64,000 bases of DNA, taken from Rhodopseudomonas palustris. Lineage in GTDB: Bacteria > Pseudomonadota > Alphaproteobacteria > Rhizobiales > Xanthobacteraceae. Below, piece by piece: positions 55,342-64,000 of the stretch. The stretch lies in contig NZ_QKQS01000013.1 in the NCBI RefSeq assembly GCF_003226555.1, positions 409,890-473,889 on the forward strand, read 5' to 3'. Every line of letters begins with the position of its first letter. Position 1 is the stretch's first letter. Below the pieces are notes generated by a model, which was not told the origin of the DNA, did no database searches, and saw nothing but the letters and a program-made list of their open reading frames with translations. The position numbers and the translations under genes are program-made.

Positions 55342-56079
55342 ATGATTAACGCCCCGACTTCCCCCCGGCAGACGCTGGATTGGACCGCCCTGAAGCCGGC
55401 CGACGGCTTCCCGGCGGTCGAATGGCGCATTTCCGATTCGCCGGTCGCCTACCCTGAAGCGGTGGCGACCATGGAAGCCCGCGCGGCCGCAATTGCCTTG
55501 GGCGAAGCCCCCGAGCTGGTCTGGCTGCTGGAGCACCCGCCGCTTTACACCGCAGGGACCAGCGGTCACGCCACCGACCTGCTGGAAGAGCGCTTCCCGC
55601 TGTTCACCACCGGCCGTGGCGGCCAGCTGACCTATCACGGCCCCGGCCAGCGGGTCGCCTATGTGATGCTCGACCTGAAGCGCCGGCGTCCGGACGTGCG
55701 CGCCTATGTGGCAGCGCTCGAACAATGGATCATCGCCACCCTCGACGCCTTCAACGTCCGCGGCGAGCGGCGGGAGGATCGAGTCGGCGTCTGGGTCCGC
55801 CGCCCTGAGAAGGGCGACGGCTACGAGGACAAGATCGCGGCGATCGGCGTCCGGCTGAAGCGCTGGGTGTCGCTGCACGGCATCGCCATCAACGTCGAAC
55901 CCGATCTGTCGCATTTCAAGGCGATCGTGCCCTGCGGGATCAGCGATCCGCGCTATGGCGTCACCAGCCTGATCGACCTCGGGCGACCGGCGGTGATGAC
56001 CGATGTCGACGTGGCAATGCGCGCCGCGTTCGAAAACATCTTCGGCGAAACCCGCGCCTCGACGCCTGCAATCGCCTGA
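55342..56079 (+). CDS. lipB: Octanoyltransferase LipB
   Basis: A 245-residue lipoyl(octanoyl) transferase that moves octanoate from acyl carrier protein to lipoyl domains. The family core is '[20 protein letters not shown]', '[18 protein letters not shown]' and the catalytic Cys in '[11 protein letters not shown]' with its Lys partner in '[10 protein letters not shown]'. Length is normal. The 263 bases after the stop hold no gene or clear terminator. Confidence 0.96.
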   Translation: MINAPTSPRQTLDWTALKPADGFPAVEWRISDSPVAYPEAVATMEARAAAIALGEAPELVWLLEHPPLYTAGTSGHATDLLEERFPLFTTGRGGQLTYHGPGQRVAYVMLDLKRRRPDVRAYVAALEQWIIATLDAFNVRGERREDRVGVWVRRPEKGDGYEDKIAAIGVRLKRWVSLHGIAINVEPDLSHFKAIVPCGISDPRYGVTSLIDLGRPAVMTDVDVAMRAAFENIFGETRASTPAIA

Positions 56080-56342
56080 TCTGGCTCCAACGGTGCCCTT
56101 TCAGTCCCGCCCGAGCCAATCCTCGGGCGCCGATCCGTCCTATCCAGGCGGCTGTCCTCGAGACTAAGCAGGTCGACCGCGGGAGCGTCACAGGTTCCGG
56201 CAACGGATTTCTAAGGATGAAACCGCTCGCCTCCGTCCACGCTGCACCGACAACGCTTTCGTCACGTTAAGGTGGATAGATCCGCCGAGGCCGTCGCTGC
56301 TGCGCCGAAGCGACCTCGTAGTTCCCAAAGTATCCGACCTTG

Positions 56343-58976
56343 ATGATACGACGACACATCAGCTCTCTCGACGATCCGTCGCTGTGGCGCGCTGCGCTGG
56401 AGCAGACGAGGGATGCTGCCGTTATCATCGATGACCATGGCCGCGTTTGCTTCTTCAACCAAGCGGCCGAGCGACTATGGGGACTTTCGCGCGCAGACGT
56501 CGTCGGAAACTCCGCAGATCGCCTCGGCATCGATGCGATCACATCGGAGCCGCCTCCCAGCTCCGCACTCGGCCAGTCTGCACCCGAGCTCACCGCTCAG
56601 ATCGACATTGCGCGCCCCGACGACCGACACATTACCGCCGAATTGACGCGATCGACGATCATCATCGGCGGTCGCAACTACGTGTTGGTCACGGCGCGTG
56701 ACGTTACGTCCGAGCTCGAGCGCCGCAAGGGAATCGAACTTCTCACTTCCGTCGCGGACCGTACTACGCGCGCCGTGCTGGTCACCGATCCAGATTTGAA
56801 GCTGCTCTACACCAACGCAGCCTTTGCAGGCCTGTTCGGCTACAGCGCCAAGGCCGCCAAAGGTCGCAACGTCATCGACCTGCTCGCCGGCCGCCACACC
56901 AATCGCCGCACGATCGCCAGCCTGAAGCGATGGATCGCCTATACTGAGGGCGGCGAAGAAGAGATCCTCGTCTACGACAAGAACGGCGAAGAGATCTGGA
57001 TCTCCGCAGACGTCAAAGCGCTGCGTAACGCCCAAGGCCGGATAACCCAGGTCTTTGCGCTGCTGACCGACATCTCGGAGATCCGCCAGCTGCGCATGCT
57101 GCAGCAAGTGACGCTGAGCGCCCTCGCCGACGAGATCCCGATCACCGACGCCGCCGACCGGATGTGCCGTTTCGTCGAGAAGATCGCCCCGGACGTCGTG
57201 TCCTCGCTCCTGCATGTCGACGCGCAGGGACTGCTGCATCCGCTCGGCGGGCCGAGCCTTCCCGATGATTACTCGCGCGCGCTCGACGGCGTGTCGATCG
57301 GCCCGCAGGTCGGCTCGTGCGGCGCCTCGGCGTATTTCGGCGAACCAGTGCTGGCGCTCGACATCGAAACCGATCCGCGCTGGCAACCGTTCAAGAAGCG
57401 ACCACTCGAAGTCGGGCTGCGCGCCTGCTGGTCGTCACCAATCAAGGCCAAGGATGGCCGCGTGATCGGCACCTTCGCGTTCTACTTCCGCGCATCGCGG
57501 CCGCCGAGCCGCTGGCATCACCGAATCGTCGACGCCTGTCTTCACCTCGGCGCCCTCGCGATCGAGCGGATGGAGGCGCGCGCTCAGATCGCACGGCTTG
57601 CGTATTTCGACATGCTGACGGGACTGCCGAATCGTTCGCGGCTACGCGATCTGATCGCAGCGGCGATCTCCGTCTGCCCGCATGGACGAACAATCGCGCT
57701 AGCGTTTCTGGATGTCGACAATTTCAAGGACATCAACGACACGCTCGGCCATGCCGCCGGCGACGAATTCCTGATCGAATTCGCGCGCAGGCTGCGCGAT
57801 CAGGTGCTGCCCGGCGATGTCGTGGGACGACTCGGCGGCGACGAATTCGTCGTCGTGCTGCCGAACCGCGAGCCCGCCGAGGTCGAACCGATCGTGGCCC
57901 GGATCACCGAGGCGCTGATGCGCCCGTTCGTGCTCTGCAACACTCAAGTGCCGATGTCGTCCAGCGTCGGCGTCAGCCTGTATCCCGACAACGCCTCCGA
58001 TATCGACACACTGATCAATCAGGCCGACACGGCGATGTATCGCGCCAAGCGGTCGGGGCGCTCGACCTATCGGCTGTTCAACTGCGACATGCACGGCGCG
58101 ACCGAGCAGCGAATGGCCTATGCCGCGGCGCTGCGTGCCGCCCTCGCCAATGAAGGTCTCGATCTGCACTACCAGCCGCAGATTCGCACTATTGACGGCG
58201 CGCTGCACGGCGTCGAAGCGATGGCGCGCTGGCACGATCCGGTGCTGGGGGTCGTGCCGCCGACGAAGTTCATTCCGCTCGCCGAAGAATGCGGCCTGAT
58301 CGATCAGATTGCGTGCTGGTCGATCCGCGAGGCCTGCCGGCAGATGCGGCTGTGGCACGACCAGGGCCTGGACATCCCCTGCGTTGCGGTCAATCTGTCA
58401 CCGATCAACTTCGAGAATGCCGGGCTGCCGACGCTGGTCGCCGAAGCACTCGCCAGCTATCGCCTTCCACCTCAAGCGCTGATGCTCGAGGTCACCGAAG
58501 GCGTTGCCCAAGACAACCGGTCGGTGGCGCATGACACGATGGTGGCGCTGCGCCGGATAGGGGTCGGGTTGTCGCTCGACGATTTCGGCACCGGCTATTC
58601 CAATCTCAACCGCCTGGCGCAACTGCCGATCCGCGAGTTGAAGATCGATCGCGGCTTCATGAGCGAACTCGAGACCAGCCCCACCGCCCGCGCCGTCGTC
58701 ACCACCGTGGTGCGGGTCGGCCAGAGCCTCTCTCTCAGCGTCGTCGCCGAAGGCGTCGAGACGAAAGCTCAATTCCAGCTCTTGAGCGAGCTCGGCTGCG
58801 ACGTCGTCCAGGGCTTCCTGTATGCGCCCGCACTGGCGCCCGACGCATTCGAGCAATGGCTGCTCGGCTACGGTGCCGCCCGCGCCGGCACCATGATCGA
58901 GCTGATCGGCATCGCCGCAGAGGACAGCCATGCGCCGTCCCGTATCACCGGGGGACGGCGTCCCTCACCACCCTGA
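56343..58976 (+). CDS. PAS-PAS-GAF-GGDEF-EAL c-di-GMP signalling protein
   Basis: An 877-residue protein without membrane helices. Two PAS domains (about residues 15-130 and 140-255) and a GAF-like domain (about 275-410) precede GGDEF (about 425-585; intact 'RLGGDEFVVVLPN' near residue 497) and EAL (about 600-855; the signature reads EAM in 'GVEAMARWHDP', with 'DDFGTGYSNLNRL' intact). There is no RxxD inhibitory site before GGDEF. Both synthesis and breakdown of c-di-GMP are possible. The start is ATG 56343, directly after an in-frame TTG. It may work alongside the PleD/DivK circuit but is not linked to it. Confidence 0.93.
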   Translation: MIRRHISSLDDPSLWRAALEQTRDAAVIIDDHGRVCFFNQAAERLWGLSRADVVGNSADRLGIDAITSEPPPSSALGQSAPELTAQIDIARPDDRHITAELTRSTIIIGGRNYVLVTARDVTSELERRKGIELLTSVADRTTRAVLVTDPDLKLLYTNAAFAGLFGYSAKAAKGRNVIDLLAGRHTNRRTIASLKRWIAYTEGGEEEILVYDKNGEEIWISADVKALRNAQGRITQVFALLTDISEIRQLRMLQQVTLSALADEIPITDAADRMCRFVEKIAPDVVSSLLHVDAQGLLHPLGGPSLPDDYSRALDGVSIGPQVGSCGASAYFGEPVLALDIETDPRWQPFKKRPLEVGLRACWSSPIKAKDGRVIGTFAFYFRASRPPSRWHHRIVDACLHLGALAIERMEARAQIARLAYFDMLTGLPNRSRLRDLIAAAISVCPHGRTIALAFLDVDNFKDINDTLGHAAGDEFLIEFARRLRDQVLPGDVVGRLGGDEFVVVLPNREPAEVEPIVARITEALMRPFVLCNTQVPMSSSVGVSLYPDNASDIDTLINQADTAMYRAKRSGRSTYRLFNCDMHGATEQRMAYAAALRAALANEGLDLHYQPQIRTIDGALHGVEAMARWHDPVLGVVPPTKFIPLAEECGLIDQIACWSIREACRQMRLWHDQGLDIPCVAVNLSPINFENAGLPTLVAEALASYRLPPQALMLEVTEGVAQDNRSVAHDTMVALRRIGVGLSLDDFGTGYSNLNRLAQLPIRELKIDRGFMSELETSPTARAVVTTVVRVGQSLSLSVVAEGVETKAQFQLLSELGCDVVQGFLYAPALAPDAFEQWLLGYGAARAGTMIELIGIAAEDSHAPSRITGGRRPSPP

Positions 58977-59015
58977 CCAGGGCCCAGGGCGGCCTCGTCG
59001 CTGCGACGTTGGGCG

Positions 59016-60508
<1,493 letters not shown>

Positions 60509-60512
<4 letters not shown>

Positions 60513-61600
60513 GCGCGGGTCTCGCCTTCGACCTCGGAGCGTTTGACGCGCAGCAGCCGGCGCGGTCCCTTGGCCAGCACATACAGGCTGTCTGCGACCT
60601 CGACCGCGGCAACGACGCCGTGGTTGGTGCCGTCGACCCGGCTGTGCAGCGAATACAGGGGCGCACAGTCGGCGCCGAGCCGCACCACCAGGCCGTAGGC
60701 GCGCGGCGGCGCCCACGGCTTGATGATGCCCATGGTCTTCAGATGCGCGCCCTGCATCGGTTCCCGGAACGACTGCCCGGCGCGCAGACGCGGCACGATC
60801 CAGAACTCCGGATCGATCTCCGCCATCATCCGGCGGCGATACGTCGCCTCGCGAAGCACGAACTCGATCAGTTGGGTGCGCGCGGTGAACGCCGTCAGCC
60901 AGAACCCGCCGCCCGCCGCCGGCGTCAGTCGCGACGGATACACCGGCAGATGGTCGAACACCGGCTTGACCTTGCCATCGCCGCTCACCGCGATCAGGCG
61001 ATGACGCCAGCTCTCGCTGACCAGCGTGGTGTCGCCTGCCGACGCAGCCCCGAACGCGTAGCGCAGGCCGGATGCAACGACCTCCGCCTTGCGCGACGCC
61101 GGATCGATCGCCAGCAACCGGCCGCTGCGGCCACGGCTGAGCAGATCGCGGCCCCACTCCGCATATGGCAACTCGGTCGATCCGTCGGTCGCGAGCAGCG
61201 TGCCGTTGCGGCCCGGCGTCAGCGCGTTAACGGCGGTCATGCCGGCGCCGGTAATGGCGATATCGGCAGCCTCGCCCGGCGCGAACACCCGCACCTCGCG
61301 TCCAGCCAGCGCCACCGCGAGCCGGCCATCCGGCAAGACGCACAGCGCGGTCAGCGGCTGATCGAACTGCCGCACCGGGACGAACGCCGCACCGTCCAGC
61401 CGCAACACGGCGTTGCCGTCCGCGACGTACAGCGACGTGCCGTCTGTCGCGAGATCTTCGGCGCCAGGCAGCGTCGCGACGATCTCGGCGTGCTCGAGCG
61501 TCTGGTTCGGCTTCAGCGCGCCGTCGAACGGCGGCACCGTGATGGCGCCCTCGCCGCGGCCGAGGAAGTGATGCGCGAATTCGCGAAGCGCCGGGATCAT
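60509..61600 (-). CDS. SMP-30/strictosidine-synthase-like beta-propeller protein
   Basis: A 363-residue six-bladed beta-propeller of the SMP-30/gluconolactonase/strictosidine-synthase clan. Repeating blade pieces are seen: 'EDLATDGTSLYVADGNAVLR', 'NALTPGRNGTLLATDGS', 'RSGRLLAIDPASRKAEVVAS' and 'YPSRLTPAAGGGFWLTAFTA'. It has no signal peptide, so it is probably cytoplasmic. The context suggests hydrolysis of an imported lactone or ester. Four-base overlaps with both neighbours show tight coupling within the ABC operon. It is a paralogue of the domain fused to the permease. Confidence 0.85.
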
Positions 61601-63714
61601 GCCTGCTTCCCCCATCGCTTGTCGTATTGCACGAAGTTCGGATCGGCGCCGTCGAGCTTGTAGCGGCCGATGCGGTTATTGGCGATGCCGCCGAGATACA
61701 GATGCCCGCGGTGCTCGCGCATCGAGGTGATCATCGGATGATTGACGCCGCCGAGATCCCAGAACGATTCCAGGATCTCACCCTGCTCGTTGAACTTGAC
61801 GACGCAGCCGGTGTTGATGTTCGGGAACAGCCACTCGTCGACCGGCAGCCGCTTGCCCATGCGGCGGCGGAAGTCCGGCATCCGCCACGCCAGATCGAGC
61901 GCGGGCGAGCGCATCCCGACCAGCGCCAGCCAGTAATTGCCGTCGGAGGCCAGATTGATGTTGTCCGGATAGCCGGGCAGATTGTCCATCACCACTTCGA
62001 CGGTGCCGGACTTCGGTCCGTCGAACCAGTAGCGCTTGATCGAGCAGCCGAAGGTCTCGGCGAACAGGATCGACTGCCGATCGCTGGCGATGGCGATGCC
62101 GTTGGGGAATTTCAGCCCGCGCAGCACGGTGCGGGTGGTGTTGGTGTTCGGGTCGTAGCAGATGATGCGGCCGTTGCCGCGCGCTTCGAGGCCGTCGACC
62201 GGCCATTCGTCCATCTCGTAGCGCACCGTGGCTTCGGAGAAGAAGATGCGGCCGTCGTCGGCGATGTCGAGGTCGTCGGCGAGCCGCAGCCGGCTGTCGT
62301 CGTTGACCGACCACAGGCTGCGGTTGGTCTCGTCGGTGGCTTTCTCGACTTGGCCGTCCGGCGCGATGCGATACAGCCCCATGCCGCCGATGCAGCAGTA
62401 GAGGTTGTCATTGCGGTCGAACGCCATGCCGAGCGGCTGGCCGCCGATATGGGCGAAGACTTCCATCCGCTCATAGTCCGGCGCGTAGAACTTCATGATG
62501 TCGCCGTGGCGCGAGCCGGCATAAAGGTTGTCGTGGCGATCGAGAATGACGTCCTCGGGCGCCTCGATCCTGCCGAGGCCGATCAGCGACACGTCGCGCA
62601 GCTTGTCGTTCTGCTCGAACGGCCCGCCCTTTCCGATCTCGGTCGAAGGTGGCGGCGGCAGATAATGATAGGCCGGTGCGACATAGACCTTGCTGATGAT
62701 GCGGTTGCGGTTCTTCAGCCAGCGGATGTCGATCATCGCGGCAACCAACAGAATCGACGCCAGCACCATGCGGTTGTAGCCGCCGCGCACCGACAGCGTG
62801 GTCAGGCCGTTGGTGATCAAGAGCACGATCAGCGTGCCGGCCAGCGCTTTGGCGACCGAGCCCTTGCCGCCGCCGAGCGTGATGCCACCGAGCACGGTCG
62901 CGGTCAGCACCGTGACTTCGAGGCCGATGCCGACGTCACCGCCGACGGTGCCGAGCCGGGCGGCGAAGAACAGCGCGCCGACGCCGGTGAGCGCGCCGCT
63001 TGCGACGTAGCACAGCGCAATGGTGCGGCGGACCGGGATGCCGGAATTATAAGCCGAGCGGCGCGAGCCGCCGATCGCGGTGATGTGCCAGCCCGGCCGC
63101 AGCCGCGTCAGGAAAATGTGGCCGAAGATCGCAATCACGACATACAGCAGCGCGACGCTCGGGATCCCGAACACATCGCCGCCGCCGAGGAAATCCCACG
63201 CCGGAAAGTCCGGCATCGACGAGGCGATCTTGACCGAATTGCCGACCAGCAGCAGATCGTAGGCGGAGCGAAAAATGATCAGCGTGATCAGCGTGGTGAT
63301 GAAGGCCCGCAGCCGCAGATAGCCGATCAGGATGCCGTTGATGCTGCCGAGCAGCGCGCCGCAGGCAATGGTGGCGACGATCACCGCCGGCACCGGCCAG
63401 TTCAGCACGTTGAGGCAGTACAGCGCACAGAAATCGCACAGTGCGAACATCGAGCCGACCGACAGGTCGATACCGCCGACGATCACCACCAGACCCATGC
63501 CGAGCACGACGAAGCCGATCTCGCCGGCCTGCCGCGCGGTGTCGCCGAGCGAGGCCGGCGACAGGAAGCCCGGAATCGCGCGGCTGAGCGCGATCGCCAC
63601 CACGATCAGCACAATCATCGGGATCGCGGTTTCGGTCCAGCGCTTCGACAGGATCTCGCCGAGCAGATGATCCGGCCAGTAGCGCGACTTGAATTTGACG
63701 AGAGCTTCTTGCAT
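61597..63714 (-). CDS. ABC permease fused to a strictosidine-synthase-like propeller
   Basis: A 705-residue fusion. Residues 1-325 are an RbsC-like sugar permease ('VLGMGLVVIVGGIDLSVGSM', 'TVLGGITLGGGKGSVAKALA') with about eight to ten helices. A linker of about 50 residues ('YHYLPPPPSTE') follows. From about residue 375 there is a complete propeller of the strictosidine synthase type: 'RLADDLDIADDGRIFFSEAT', 'FPNGIAIASD', 'LPGYPDNINLASDGNYWLAL'. RbsC-type permeases end in the cytoplasm, so the propeller would meet substrate on the inner face. The frame is continuous, with no sign of a sequencing fusion. Confidence 0.9.
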   Translation of the reverse strand: MQEALVKFKSRYWPDHLLGEILSKRWTETAIPMIVLIVVAIALSRAIPGFLSPASLGDTARQAGEIGFVVLGMGLVVIVGGIDLSVGSMFALCDFCALYCLNVLNWPVPAVIVATIACGALLGSINGILIGYLRLRAFITTLITLIIFRSAYDLLLVGNSVKIASSMPDFPAWDFLGGGDVFGIPSVALLYVVIAIFGHIFLTRLRPGWHITAIGGSRRSAYNSGIPVRRTIALCYVASGALTGVGALFFAARLGTVGGDVGIGLEVTVLTATVLGGITLGGGKGSVAKALAGTLIVLLITNGLTTLSVRGGYNRMVLASILLVAAMIDIRWLKNRNRIISKVYVAPAYHYLPPPPSTEIGKGGPFEQNDKLRDVSLIGLGRIEAPEDVILDRHDNLYAGSRHGDIMKFYAPDYERMEVFAHIGGQPLGMAFDRNDNLYCCIGGMGLYRIAPDGQVEKATDETNRSLWSVNDDSRLRLADDLDIADDGRIFFSEATVRYEMDEWPVDGLEARGNGRIICYDPNTNTTRTVLRGLKFPNGIAIASDRQSILFAETFGCSIKRYWFDGPKSGTVEVVMDNLPGYPDNINLASDGNYWLALVGMRSPALDLAWRMPDFRRRMGKRLPVDEWLFPNINTGCVVKFNEQGEILESFWDLGGVNHPMITSMREHRGHLYLGGIANNRIGRYKLDGADPNFVQYDKRWGKQA

Positions 63715-63811
63715 GGGGCCCGCTGACAGGATGGTCGCCGATATCAGGGCGTGCGTCCGCAGTAGCCGCCCGCTGGATGCGGGCGGCGCCTGGATCGGAA
63801 CAGAGCGTGCG

Positions 63812-64000
63812 TTACTTCTTCAGGTCGCTAAGATTCCAGCAGGCCATGTCGGAGCCGGCGTTCTCCTTGGTGATCGGGATCAGCGTGGTGTAGATCGAGC
63901 CCTTCACCTGGCCCGGCTTGACGCCGGACGACAGCAGCCACTTGATCATCGCAGCCATGTCGGCGGCCTGGGTCGGCACGTCGTAGCTGAGGTTGAGATC
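63812..64000 (-). CDS. Periplasmic sugar-binding protein of the ABC operon (C-terminal part)
   Basis: The last 62 residues of a gene that continues beyond the window: 'VPTQAADMAAMIKWLLSSGV', 'KGSIYTTLIPITKENAGSDM', then 'ACWNLSDLKK' and a stop at 63812-63814. The pattern fits the C-terminal lobe of RbsB-like solute-binding proteins ('T.LIPITKEN'). It is the first visible gene of the operon, 97 bases before the permease start, and would deliver substrate to the fused permease. Confidence 0.75.
   Translation of the reverse strand, partial: DLNLSYDVPTQAADMAAMIKWLLSSGVKPGQVKGSIYTTLIPITKENAGSDMACWNLSDLKK

Noticed and set aside
61627-63726. 699-codon plus-strand frame opposite the permease fusion
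   Set aside because: Asp/Arg/His-rich antisense translation without motifs.

Overview
The window looks like chromosomal DNA of a purple non-sulfur alphaproteobacterium, most probably Rhodopseudomonas palustris or a close relative (Bradyrhizobium/Nitrobacter group). The evidence is the high G+C content with dense coding, the gene order pyrB-pyrC'-plsY-dprA-topA-rnr, the alphaproteobacterial markers pleD/divK, EipB, DUF1489, DUF3572 and ClpS-ClpA, and two intergenic inverted repeats of the kind common in this group. The assignment is from gene content and remembered family sequences, not from a search.

Left part (1-31.7 kb). A minus-strand pair (TPP-dependent decarboxylase, AidB-like acyl-CoA dehydrogenase) is followed by a housekeeping run on the plus strand: pyrB with a dihydroorotase-like partner that has lost its metal-binding HxH, plsY, dprA, topA, rnr, a DUF983 membrane protein and a NUDIX hydrolase. 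Then come an MFS exporter, rpmG (L33) with a textbook terminator, a HigA antitoxin whose HigB toxin is truncated, the divK-pleD cell-cycle/c-di-GMP pair, dinB, the periplasmic EipB, and a plus-strand run of RidA, GDPD, FemAB-like, HIT and cation-exchanger genes. TrmO, the AzlC/AzlD exporter, a lytic transglycosylase and a family-39-type glycosyltransferase close this part.

Middle (31.7-51.7 kb). The ClpS adaptor and ClpA unfoldase lie in one orientation. They are followed by a TadG-like vWA envelope protein with a hairpin over its start, a penicillin-binding D,D-carboxypeptidase with a SPOR domain, a DnaJ/vWA pair, panC, several conserved proteins of unknown function, a glutathione transferase, YdcF, an aldo/keto reductase, MgtE and two tandem NodB-type polysaccharide deacetylases.

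Right part (51.8-64 kb). An intact Xre/RES toxin-antitoxin module (ParS-ParT type) adjoins a small AT-rich insert that ends at tRNA-Leu(GAG). The insert carries two overlapping genes that I do not recognise. It is bounded by a degenerate copy of the tRNA 3' end and, just inside, by related 36-bp direct repeats built on GTGGCCCA. It has no integrase and looks like a non-autonomous tRNA-targeted mini-island; it is the best candidate here for an undescribed system. After the tRNA come a FliN-like protein, lipB, a PAS-GAF-GGDEF-EAL protein and the end of a sugar-type ABC import operon. In that operon the permease is fused to a strictosidine-synthase-like beta-propeller, and a second propeller gene is inserted before the ATPase gene.
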